A stretch of 64,000 bases of DNA from Aquila chrysaetos chrysaetos (lineage: Eukaryota; Chordata; Aves; Accipitriformes; Accipitridae): NCBI RefSeq assembly GCF_900496995.4, contig NC_044019.1:8281501-8345500 (forward strand), in the 5' to 3' direction. A program made the position numbers and the translations under genes. How positions within the stretch are numbered: position 1 is the first letter of the stretch; every line of letters starts with the position of its first letter. This document shows, one piece after another, positions 34,601-46,437 of the stretch. The notes under the pieces are model-generated. The model did not search any database and was not told the DNA's origin. It saw nothing but the letters and a program-made list of their open reading frames with translations.

Positions 34601-37600
34601 CTGACCTGACATGTCATGATGTCGACTTGCTAGGTGGGGTTCGCAAGGGACATTAACCTTGGAGTTATCGGTAAGACAACTTTCTTTCTAATTTCATTCA
34701 GTAAGATTAAAGGGCTGGGGTGGGAGGAGGGAGGAGATGAGCTCCACAGACCTGATCACTGGAATATTGTTGAAAATCTGTCATTACCATGGAGAGATTC
34801 CAAGTGCTGAAGGTAAAGGTTAAATTTAAATTTGTCCATGTCCAAGAGGAGCATGGCATAGGTTCTTACAGCTGAAATCAATTTGAAAATAAAGATGACT
34901 TGGGCTTCGAAAGAAAACTGGATGCTATTTTAGGGATGCTGGAAGCAGAAAAGATTTTGAACACTTAAGTTTTTCCTCTGTAATTAAATCCAGGTATGTT
35001 TGTTCCCCCCGCCCCCATGAAAAAGCAAAGGACTTGCAGCACACTTCTTCAAAGTCTAAGAATGCTCTTAAGAAATATGTCCAAGTAGATCTCTAAAATA
35101 ATTTTATCTTGAAAATAACAACAAAACTGGCATATCATGAGTTTGGATCATTTCTCTATTGAACATGATAATGCTTAGAAGGCATTAATTGAGAGAGAAT
35201 TGCTGTTAAACCAAGAGGGAGTTGTAGTTGATCCCATTATAAAACCGCTGGATTTTAGTAATCTTTTTTTGTGGGGGACATGATACGTTGATTCTAGACA
35301 ACGAAATAGCAAAAGCTGAAGAACAGATTTGCAAATCAAGCTTGAAATACTTGGACATGTTGAATCCTTCATGGCACCTGCTCATCTTGCACGTTTTCTC
35401 AGCCAGAAGTGTCAAGACCTTTCTTTTCCTGATTGTACATTTATGCAGTACTTTGAAAGGAGCAGAGAAGTCGGAAAGAGCTTACTAGGCTATAGGAGCA
35501 TTCCAGGTTCAGTCATTGTTTATTGTGGAACTGAATAGCATGCCAGTTCTGATGCCAGCTACAGAAGAAATGTAACTGGTGAGTAGAGGTATTTTATAAG
35601 GATTTTTCAGATGTGAAATACTTGTTTAATTTGAGATAAACTTTGCTTGGCATACCTCAATTTCAGAACAGTTTCGATCGCACAAAGTCATCAACGCTGT
35701 TTCACTTGAAAGATCTTAAACAGAAATAAGAGGATCTCTTTTAACTTTGGATTGTCCAATCTGCATGGTCACGTGGAATTACTGATAATACAGAGTGTAG
35801 TAGGACTTGTTGAATATGCTCAGGTGGCCTGTCTCTTGGAAGTGAAGCAGACAGCAAGGTTGTTATGGGGTGGGGGGGAACCCCTAAGTGGATTGGCTTT
35901 TGCACACATGGGATTTGGAGATACCTGTAGGAATACACAATGGGCCGTACTCCTTTCATAAAACAGAAACATCAGTCTCTCATCAGTGAGGTTTATGAAT
36001 TTAAAACGCAACTTCAAAATGTATTTCTGTGATTATAATCTACCAAATTGCGTTAAATGCAAAAAAAAAAAAAAAAAAAGAAGAAAGAACGAAGAGCGGA
36101 CCAAACTTTAGTTCTGCCCTCCTTGCTTTGAGTAGTTTCATTTTTTTTCCTTCCTTAGCACCAGTGAGCATGCAGTCTTGCTCATTAATTTTCCTGTTGA
36201 ACTTCCTGCAGAGCTTGTGTAAGATACACGATTTCTTCTTTCTCTGTTTTTTTAAATCTTCACAGCAGCCTCTGAGAGGTGGTTGTGTTTCCATTTTAAT
36301 TTCAAGGAATGAGATCCATTGCATCAGTACCTGTTTCCATGGCGTTATTCTGACGTACCTTCAGACATTTCAAATTCAGCATGCAGAAAATGCATACCCA
36401 ACTTGAATTTAAGAGGGGATGTGGTATAAGCGTTAATTTTGTGATAGGAAAGGAAATCTAATTCTGGAGAGCAGTCAGCTGTCTTAGCAGTGGATGGTCT
36501 TTTCTCTCTTTAAATTCCCTACTGTGCAGCTTTAACTTCTACAGAAAAAGGGGAAGTGAAATGCTGCATGGGCTAAAAGTCCTGTGATTAAAAATAGTTC
36601 AAGTGCATAATTGAAGATAGTATCATAATGCATGTACTCAGGAGAACTGAATACAAGTTGCACGAGCAGTAATTTTTTGTGTTTCTTAGGCTCACTTTTT
36701 AACCAGTTCCTGGATGCAGACTACTTTCTGAAAGAATTCTTTGATGCGCATTCTAAGGTGCCATGTTGAACCCTACTTTAATCAGGTTTTAAAATTCAAT
36801 ATAGTGAACCACTGAGGTAGACAATTAGCATAACTTTTTGCTGGTAGTACCTATAGAACAAACACCAAAAAGGATAAGAACACCTTGTTTTAAGTTTTAT
36901 GTCTGTTTTATCAAGACTGGAGATCTTGAACTCATCCTTGTGCATTTTCACTTGAAATCAATTGCAATTACAGATTTTTTTTTCCCCCCATTGTTCTGGG
37001 TGAGCTCTTTCCTCCTTTTTGTTCTGCTCAGTGCTGGCAGTAGCAACACTGAGATCACAGGAGAGGAGTTCTTCCTACTCTTAATATTGTGCATCCATGA
37101 GGTTGTGGCAGCTTGGAAAAACCATTGCAATGAGCTTTATTTTCATGCAAATCTTTACTGAGTGACTTCTGCTCTGTAACATGCGAATACTGGAGCCAGT
37201 ATGCAACTTATCTGCAAGAATTTTTAATATGCAGTTATGTTGAAATGCTGCTGGTATCAACATCCAAGCCATCTCAGTTAATACAATTTTCCCAGAGATT
37301 CTGGCTGAGGTCAGATATTCAGCATGGAGCATTCCACTTTGAACAGCAGGAAGAGGTTGCAAGCTGCTGAAGACAACCTCATAAGCTGTTGATGAGCAGC
37401 TTGACAAAATATATTGGTGTTGCTGTTAGTTCAGTTATCAGTCACTGACATCTCCACTCCCCCAGTAAAACTGAGAACTGAGCATAAATGATTCTTCCTG
37501 TAAGGCAGCAGGTCCAGCCTGTTAGTTAGTATTTTATTTATCACTTTATTTCCCTCTTGAACAGCCAGCAGTAGTAGGTGTTCTTAGGGTATGAAATATG

Positions 37601-38292
37601 CATTCCAATCTTCCCCATGTTTCCTATTTTCTTTGTTTCTGCTGGTTTGCTGGCTGTTACTGTGCTCTTGGGTATTTAGGTTGTTTCCAGTTGGAGGAGT
37701 AGGGGCAAATGTGTTCTGCTTATTTTTTTCCTCTTGAAAGTATTGGAAAGAGGAGAGGTAGAAAAGCTGTATAGCTGAGGAAGTCTAAGCCTGCAGCCCA
37801 TTATCAGCAGCTGTGACGGGTCCTGCTTTTAGTTAGAAGAAAAATTTCCTCTGCCGCCTCTTCTGATAAAGTTCATATTGAAGAGCTTGTGCTGATCTGG
37901 TACTTCTCACCAGGTCTTTGTTGCAGAGCTTTTCTGTGAGCTTGCTCTGAGTGGGAAGTGTATTGGAAACTGCTGCCCTGAAGACTGGGATGCACTTAAG
38001 GGAAAGTTTTGGTTTTATTTCAGTGCAAAGGAATAAATTACTCTGTTAAATTAAATGAATAGAATTACTTTGTTAAATGTAGAACAAACTCTTCCTGTGG
38101 ATGTCTTTAGGCAGGTTCTAGCTATTGTGCATCAAGTAAGAGCAACCTTGTACAATGTTTGTGAACCAGCTGCTAAGCCTTCTAGGCAATTACACACACT
38201 TCCTTCCAAAGCTCAAATAAATTGTCTGATCTAAGTGCTCCATGTTAGTGGATCAGTTGTACAGGAGAGGCTTTAATGTCTTTGTAATACGC

Positions 38293-38318
38293 TAATCCAC
38301 AGATAAGCATGTGGATTA
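38293..38318. repeat. Perfect 9-bp inverted repeat containing TAATCC motifs
   Basis: TAATCCACA at 38293-38301 and TGTGGATTA at 38310-38318 are exact reverse complements separated by 8 bp. Each arm contains TAATCC, the core recognised by K50 homeodomain factors (OTX, PITX, CRX). A regulatory role is inference. Confidence 0.55.
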
Positions 38319-39555
38319 ACTTTTTGCACATGATGCCTCAACAAGATTAGTTTTTCCTTTGGAAATGTAAGGAGTCTCTTGTGTGGTTTTTCTTGACAAA
38401 ACAGAAAGCTTTTGGCTAGTCAGTGCATAGACACTGCAGTTCTGATTTCTTTAAAGGAGTGTATGTGTTCTGACTAATACCATGTCTGTGGTGAATTGCA
38501 TTGAACTAAAGTAGTCCTAATTTTTAGTCTTGAAACTAGTTTTTATCCTGCTATACTTGCTGGCAACTTATCTTTCCACTTTGTTTGGAATGCTGTGTTG
38601 AGGAGATCAAAGCTGTGTACTGAGCATCTTGCACACAGACAAGTTAGCCTGTTCTTTGGCTGCTAGTTATGTTCTACCTGCATGATACAGAACATAGGAT
38701 TAGTTCTTGTCTATCAACTTCTGAAAAGCTTATGAGCTTCCATCAGGAGTACTTTTGAAAGTGTTGGAGCAAAAGAGAGCAGTGGCTTGGTATGCTGGGG
38801 TATATAGACATTTTTGATACCAAGGAGCTACCTAGAAAAGTTAGGTTAAACTAACTAGGGGAATCTCCAGATAGGCAAGAGGCAAATTACTTAGCTGTGG
38901 TTTTAGAACCACTTAAATAATTTCTATTCTTGCTTGTAGAAATGATTTCCTTAAAGCACCGGGTAACCAGTTGCTTGAGTTTGTTGGCAGAGCTGTAACA
39001 ATGGTGTCTTTAAAAATATTTAAGAATATTTATATGGGTGGGGCAAAAGGCTTTTTCTCCTCCAAATAAGCTTTATTTTAAGTACTTGCATTAAAACCTG
39101 AGGGAATATAATCCAGTTTAGTTAATCTGTACAGTTTCTATGCACAAATCTATTTTTCCAGTCATATGATCAGTACCCAAAACTAGTTACTGGGCATTTT
39201 AGTGCCTTCAGAAAGGGGACTGGGTGAACTAAAGTTCTTTCAACTTATAAAAAGGGGTCTCGGGAGACTTGAGAGAGAAGAGAGTACACTGTTGGGAAGA
39301 ATCAGGCCCTCAGTTTTACTAGTCCTGGATAGTATATAAAAGTCTGCTTCTAGTCTAACCCTTTTTCAGGGTTTTTCCAGTTTCAAAACATAGCAGTTTA
39401 CAAAAAGTTAGAACTACCTTGTCTCCACTGAAACAGCTTGTGAAGTTGGGTCAGATTTCTTAAATTATACTTGATGGCCTCAGACCTGGAACAGTCAGTG
39501 GATTATTTGTTCATTATTTTCCCAGTTAATTAAACTAACATCTAGTGCTTGCAGG

Positions 39556-39660
39556 TCTTAAAAAAAACAAAAAAAAACCAAAAAAAAAAAACCCCAAAAA
39601 ACAAACAAAAAAACCAATACAAAGGAAACCCTAACCAACAAACCCCCACAAAAAATGAAA
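39556..39660 (+). repeat. A-rich low-complexity tract
   Basis: About 100 bp consist almost wholly of A with scattered C (AAAAAAACAAAAAAAAACC and similar). This is simple sequence; the open frame through it is meaningless. Confidence 0.85.
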
Positions 39661-40271
39661 ATGCTAAACAAGGAAAGCCAACATGGCCATGCCCACAGCG
39701 CACTTCATATTGGGCATCTTTACCTTTCCTGTCTGTGAAGGGCAGAGTGATCTGCAGTAGTGGTCCTTCAGGTAGATGTTAGCCTGTCAGATTTATGGAA
39801 CAGTCCACTAATGCAGCAGTTCAAGAACGTACATCCATATGGCTGATCATTTTTCAATACAAGTTAGTTATTGGCAAGGATGGCTCTAGTTGGACATCAA
39901 GTTTCTGGACTCTTGTATGCAAAGCTTGCTGTATGCCTCTCCAGGAAGAGTAGAAGAACTATGAATTCTTTTTGCTTTCTATTTTTGCAAGCATGGTCAT
40001 TTTTCAGGTAGCTGATAAATTGGTTTGTGCTGCAGTGGGGGTTCTGTGACCACATCTGAAGTGTACTTCAGGCTGTTTCAGGAAGATCAAAGTTGGAAGG
40101 TCTTTGGTAAGGTGTTCATGGAACTCTAATGCTGGGTATCCGAAGATCTCATAACAGTGCTAAAAATAAAACTAGGAAGATGGTAGCTAACTGGCATATG
40201 TTAGGATTGCAAGTAATTTTCAAGAGGGTAAAAAACTGGAGTAGTATACATCGTAAGAGTCCTCAGATAAT

Positions 40272-40365
40272 GTAAGCACTATCATACTTACTCCAGATAG
40301 CTGAGCAGTAACCTCATAAGTAAGCACTATCATGCTTACTCCAGTAAGTTGAGCAGCCACCTTTA
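40272..40365 (+). repeat. Two-copy 48-bp tandem duplication with internal hairpin
   Basis: Unit 1 starts at 40272 and unit 2 at 40320, both opening GTAAGCACTATCAT, continuing CTTACTCCAG and ending with GAGCAG and ACC. Within each unit GTAAGCA and (A/G)CTTAC are near-complementary around a 6-nt loop; unit 2 is perfect (GTAAGCA...TGCTTAC). This fits a recent local duplication. Confidence 0.8.
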
Positions 40366-43300
40366 TTCGCCTTGTGTTTTCCAACAGTTTTGGATTCAAC
40401 ATAAAATTTTTGCTGAACGCAACTTTAAAGAAGACTCATAATATAAGCATTTCTGTCAAATACTTGTTTTTTCTGTCCCACACATTTTCTTTCAGATAGT
40501 GTTTAGGGGTTTACTACAAAACCCCTACTAATTAATAGCTAGTCAGTCTTTATGCCATATGTTTTGTGTCAGATTTCTGTAACTTTGATTTTTTTTTTTT
40601 TTTTTTTTTTTTTAATTGCTGTACCTTCACAGGATGATAATACATTACATACTTCTAAGAAAGCAGTCTGTAGGCTTTTTGGTAGTGTTGCAGAGCTGAA
40701 CATATAGGTCAGAGGAAAATAAACTTCAGGTTGAAGAGGGAGTCCTTAGCAGTGTTTCACAGTGAATGTGCTTGCTAGCAAAATTTCTCAGCTACTTCTC
40801 ATTCACATTCAAATCAGTATTCGACCATCAGTGCTGTTATCCCTTGTTAAAATGAAGTATACTTGCTGCTTGCAGTTCTTGCTACTCTGATATGTACAAA
40901 CCAATTGATGTTAGTAGAGACATCGGATTGAAGGTTCCTGAGAAATGAGGACACTTAAAGCCTTAACGGTAGTATCTGTAGCTTCTCTCTCCTACTTTTT
41001 CTTTACTGTCCCTTCTTGGATTGGATGTACACCTCTGCTTGTCTGTCTTTGCAGAGAGACAGAAGTGTTACCTGCAGTATCTTGGATCTGTAGAGCCAGC
41101 AAGCTACAGATGCAAAGTCTGTACAGATGCAAGGTTTGAGGTTTTTTGAATAGACCTTGCTATTTTCAAATGAGTTTTTGATGTGGTATGTAAAGGTCAA
41201 AATACTGCAGGATTCTCTTCTTTGAATTTCTTTTATATTATTATCTTATCTACATGAAGTATGAGATCTTGAGTTACTAATTTTGTCAGCATTTCTAGAT
41301 GATGCATGGAATGTAGACGTGCTTATTAGCTAATTTTGCACTTAATTTGCCCATTTCATGCAAGTAAACATTCATTATTCCTCATGTCTGCAAAGCATTA
41401 AAATATACATTTTCTTTAATGTTCCTCGTAAACATTAAATATTTCACAACGTGTTTCCTCCTGTGTAATTTCGCCAGTGGCGGTCCATAGAAAATAAATG
41501 TGCTTTTTTCCTCCCCTTTTATTTGTTGCTTGACTGACTCTTGGTTGTACAGTTTTTAGACTTTCTCTTATGTCAAATAGATGTCTTCAACTGCATGCTT
41601 ATGAGTGTGTTCAAAAAGGTGTGCAGTGCAGCATGTGAAATCTAAAGGTCATAAATTAAATCTGTTTCACTGGGCCAAAGTGGGATGCATGCAGTGAAGA
41701 CTGCATATTCCACATTGCAAGAGGCTGTTCAGATGTGAGAGGCAGTTCCACGAATGTAGGTCATATTTTCTCTTTCATTGGAAATAGCTTCAAAAATCCT
41801 TTTAGCAACTGAGCTGAGATTTAAAATAGAAGCAGCTAAAGAACATCAGATGTCTGGCTCTATCAGTAGAAGTTGCTGAAATGAGATATAAACGTGCAAG
41901 TACTTGAGTAGCTCAAAGTTATTTTTTTTTTTTTTAGTATATTATAAGATCTGTGTAGTGTGGGAATGGCAGTGTGTTTATACACATGGAAGAAAAACAA
42001 TGCAGTTGTCTAGCTCTTAATTGCTGTGATTAGCTCCACTACTCCCTCAACCAAGAAATAGTAATAATGGATTTTTAAATTAAATTTGAATGTAAGAAAT
42101 AAATTAGAAATCAGTGCTCTTCTGTTATAGCACAAAGTTTAGAGGCCAGCGTTGAGGGTTTAGAGTCCAGTTCTGTGGTGGGAGTCACCATCCTTCTTCT
42201 CAGAGGCAACACTTAGAATGTTTATTCCTTTAACTTTACTAATTTTCACTTATTTGAACTGTTTACATTAATCCAGTGTTTCTGCCCTCTAATTACATAA
42301 AAGCTGTGAATTTGAGTGCTTTGGGATTGAGGTATGATAACCTAGCTTTCCATGAAGACTTTTCCTGCAAGGTAGAGATTTCTGACAGACTGAGGAAAAT
42401 TGCATATTTTTTTGGTAGGCTTGTCTTGTTTGAGCGGTCAAGTATAACTGAAAGCATGTGTCTGCAAATGTGATCTTTTGAGCATAAAGATTTTTCTACT
42501 GAGTTAGGCTTCTTTCAGTGCTGTTTGTATGAGAGAGAACAGTTGAGGTGAATTAGGTAGGAACGTTTTCTACTCAAGACTTCTACAGAAAGACTAACCT
42601 TTAGAAAAACGGGGAAAAAAGGAAAGTTGTACATTAGACCAGTATAACCAGTCATCTCCTTCATTAATGGGCCTTTTTCTCCCTTCTGAAGGTCTCTTAG
42701 CAGGGAAGGATGTAGTTTGCCTCAGAGGTATGTAGCTTGTTCGAGCTGGCTGGAACAAATATTTTGTGTTCAAGTGCACACAGGTCCTTCTCATGAGCAA
42801 AACTGAGTTCACTCATTTCTCACTAGCAGTGGGAGAATCTTCCCATTACTTAGGAAGTGGCAGTAATCCTCAAATACACAAAACAATGAGGACAGTGTCC
42901 AGACCTTCTGGCTCACTGTCCCTAGACTCCAGCTCCATGTTGTGGGGAACTGCAGGGTGCATACAGCGTGTTCCAGAGTTAGGGGTGGGGAGCTCCAGAA
43001 GACCTCCTGGAGGAGGACAGTGACACTTACCTTGGGCATCCTACCACTCCTGTTGTGACACCATCTTCCCCCTGCTGCACTTCTAGTGGACTTTGAGTAA
43101 GTCTGAAGAAACTTCTGGTTTGTGAATAAACCCTTCCCTAATCAGCCAAGGTAGGAATGTGGTTAATTCAAGTATATGCCCAGTCTGTTTGCATTACATT
43201 TTGGTGTTGTCACTGGAAGGGGCCACTAGGAAAGCAGCGTGCATTGAACCATGCAGCGTGTAGAGTCTTTAAGAATCCCTGTCTATTAAAATACAGACAC

Positions 43301-45711
43301 AACAGTAGTTTCAAAAGTGAGTAGAACTGTACTTCACATGAATATTTCTGGAACACCACATTGTTCATCTCTTCAACCACCTATTTCCTTTCAAAGAGAT
43401 TGCAGTGAGCAGCATTGTTTACTAATCTCATACACCCAGCCATTATCTTACATGAATAGACTTGTTTTTCCCTGCTTCTAAGCCTTTGCGTTTTAGTTTT
43501 TAAAGTGCACATTGTAGATGTATAAGTTAACCACTGGAATAAAACTTCCGCAGTTGATGTGTGTCCTGCTCTTCCTAACATGATACATATGTGTTGATTA
43601 ACCACTATTAAGTGATACAGCCTGGAGAACTGCACATGTGCTGTACCCAGCGTACCAGGAAAAGAAATTGAAGATAGTGTGCCTATAAAAGGTATAAAGT
43701 ACAAGAACAGGCTTACTAACGATGATAAAAGAACCATGTTCTCCTAACATCCTTTGTTTAGTACAATATATCAATTCTGGATCATTCCATGTAGTTGTAC
43801 AAGTCCTTCCTTCCTGCTGGTCAGACTGGGGAGGTTCATCTAGACTTGATGTAGTCGGAGACTTGTTTATCTGAAGAAATTTCAACAGCCAAGTATTGGA
43901 CTTTTTGCTAAGTTTAGGAAATGGTTTTGTTTTTTCACTTTTTCCTCTTATTTTCTCATCCACAACTACTTATTTGACCAGCCATCAGAGTGAGAAGTTC
44001 TTGCAAACAGTGATTTGCGTGATCTCATATAGATCAGTATCTAATGATACAGTTTTACAGATGTTTGTCAGTGCAAGAAGCTGGCCTTTCTAATGCAGGT
44101 ATTTCTTCTGCTAGTGCTGTAGTCTGCACTGGGGAACTCGTCTAAGATAACACTAACACTTTGCTTTTCTGGTTTGGCTTTAGTGCAGTTTTTGTGTAGT
44201 GTTGACAATGATAGCTGCGGAAGGGCCGGCATACTGCTTTTGGTGTACATCCCCACAACTGTGGTCCCAAGTAAATGCTGTGGGAGAATGACTTGTACAA
44301 CCTATTTCTTCTCACTAACTATAAATGGTAAAGTGTGGTGGATCCCATCAATTACCATATGACGTTCTGAAGGGGAAATACTTCTGTTAGGCTGATGTTA
44401 CAAACTGGGAGCATGTTGTTTACATCTCCTTGATGTTGCATGTGGCCATGTTTTTGTGTTAGGCAGGTGGACATTCCTTCCCAGAATGAGTAGTTCAGTC
44501 AAGGGTGCCATGAAGAAGTTGCCAGGAATTGAGCAGGAAGGTGAAGACAGGGAAATAGGTGAAAGGATTTTGGGTGTCCAGCTGAAAGTGCAGGAAGGTA
44601 ATGATGGACAGTTCTCCAGCTGAGGACAACAGCTGGCAAGTTCTGTGTAGGTTTTCCTTTGTGTTAAAAATAAAATAATCTGATGATAATGCCCATGCAC
44701 AAGGCTAGAAAAAATGAGTGATAGAGAGATGTGTATCCAGCAGATAGTGGGTGTTCTTTCTGCCGGCTGAAGATGAGGAGTAAAGCAAGTGATACAGATC
44801 TGTGTGGGTGAGTGAGGGAATTCCACCCAAAGACTGGAAAGATGTCAAGATGTGGCATCTCTTGTGCATTACAGGATCTTTTTGAAGGACTGTGTTCTAA
44901 CTCTGTGCTATGAAATCAGCTGGTAGTCAGCATGCTGGAGGATCTTGCTGTTTGACTTGAATCTCGCTATAATGTATCTGAAGAACATGGTTGGATGGTG
45001 TGCTCCTGGAATGGGTCGTCTTGCTTTCCTACAGTGTGCCCATCACAAAAACAGTAGACCTTATTAGAGTGCTTCCGCTTTTGAGATGTGTAAGTCAAGC
45101 AAGTAAAGTCATCTTAGATTTTTTTTTTTTTGAAGCAAAAATGCATGTGAAGTCTCTGAAAATCCTGAATCACAGTAGAAGTTTCCAAAAGAATTTTGCA
45201 TGGGCAGTTGAAGGACCACATGCAGTAACATCAACGTTGCATTAAAAGAAATCTGATATAGTCAGATGATATAGTCTTGGTCTTCTGTGTTCATAGGTCT
45301 TAGATTTTTCTGAATACGGTAACTGGGGACAAAGTAGCAGCAGTATTAGGGTAGGGAGAAGAAAGCCTGACAAAGTTGCTTGTTGTTTTTTAAGAAAGTA
45401 ACATCCGCCTTTTTTTTTTTTTTTTTAAGGGAATGTTTGTAGTGGACCGTATCTTTCCATTTTTTAATCTCTTCCTCTGCAGTTCAATTAGTCTCACTGA
45501 GAGGAGAGCACCCTTTCTGAGTAAGGATACAAGGTAAACCACTTGACAAGCGTATGGTAAAAATCATGACAGCGATGGAACAGCTTTTTCCTAGTGTGAA
45601 ATCTGAACTTTCAAAAGTGACAAGTTGCTTGTAGGCTTGGTAACCAGCAGAGGAGTAGCAAGTAATAACACTCTGTTATATCTATGCTGTCTTCTGTAGC
45701 TGTATATGTTT

Positions 45712-46020
45712 CAGGTTGAGGTCCTAGGGATTGAGAGCAGCCCTGTGGAGAAGGACTTGGGGGTACTGGTGGATGAAAAGCTGGACATGAGCCAGCAATG
45801 TGCACTCACAGCCCAGAAAGCCAACCGTATCCTGGGCTGCATCAAAGGCAGCATAACCAGCAGGTTGAGGGAGGGGATTGTGCCCCTCTGCTCCGCTCTG
45901 GTGAGACCCCACCTGCAGTACTGTGTCCAGCTCTGGGGCCCCCCAACACAAGGACATGGACCTGTTGGAGTGAGTCCCGAGGAGGGTCACAAAGATGATC
46001 AGAGGGCTGGAGCACCTCTC
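45712..46020 (+). pseudogene. CR1 reverse-transcriptase ORF fragment (broken)
   Basis: About 80 residues of the CR1 ORF2 C-terminus read through in frame, then the frame slips near 45950. The catalytic reverse-transcriptase core and the endonuclease domain are absent because of 5' truncation. It cannot encode an active protein. Confidence 0.85.
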
Positions 46021-46437
46021 CTGTGAAGACAGGCTGAGAGAGTTGGGGTTGCTCAGCCTGGAGAAGAGAAGGCTCCGGGGACACCTTAGAGCAGCCTTTC
46101 AATACTTAAAGGGGGCTTATGAATGAAAAGAAAGATGGGGACAGACATTTTAGCAGGGCCTGTTGTGATAGGACAAGGGGTAATGGTTTTAAAGTGAAAG
46201 AGGCTAGATGTAGATTGAACATAAGGAAGAAATTTTTTATGCTGAGGGTGGTGAAACACTGACGCAGGTTGCCCAGAGAGGTGGTCAATGCCCCATCCCT
46301 GGAAGTGTTCAAGGTCAGGTTGGATGGGCTCTGAGCAACCTGATCTAGTGGAAGATGTCCCTGTTCATTGCAGGGGGGTTGGACTAGATGACCTTTAAAG
46401 GTCCCTTCCAACCCAAACTATTCTATGATTCTATGAA
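45712..46437 (+). mobile_element. CR1 LINE, 5'-truncated 3' end with terminal octamers
   Basis: The fragment encodes the C-terminal part of the CR1 reverse-transcriptase [23 protein letters not shown], then [12 protein letters not shown], then [16 protein letters not shown] frameshift follows near 45950, and later landmarks appear in other frames. The CR1 3' UTR follows (GGACTAGATGACCTTTAAAG, then GGTCCCTTCCAACCC). It ends with two ATTCTATG octamers at 46420-46435, the CR1 hallmark. Frameshifts and stops make it inactive. It is the clearest indicator that the genome is avian or at least sauropsid. Confidence 0.95.

Larger units (their letters stand above)
30974..45711. other. Intergenic region downstream of HNRNPR
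   Basis: This is A+T-rich DNA without a recognisable exon. It holds several AATAAA words, poly(A) at 36061-36079, A-rich low-complexity sequence at 39556-39660, a 48-bp tandem duplication (40272-40365), a poly(T) run near 40590-40613 and an inverted repeat of TAATCCACA (38293-38318). The 142-codon minus-strand frame at 44398-44826 shows no family resemblance. Confidence 0.6.

Noticed and set aside
44398-44826. 142-codon minus-strand frame rich in Ser, Pro, Leu and Cys
   Set aside because: There is no similarity to any family I know, and the opposite strand looks like ordinary non-coding sequence.
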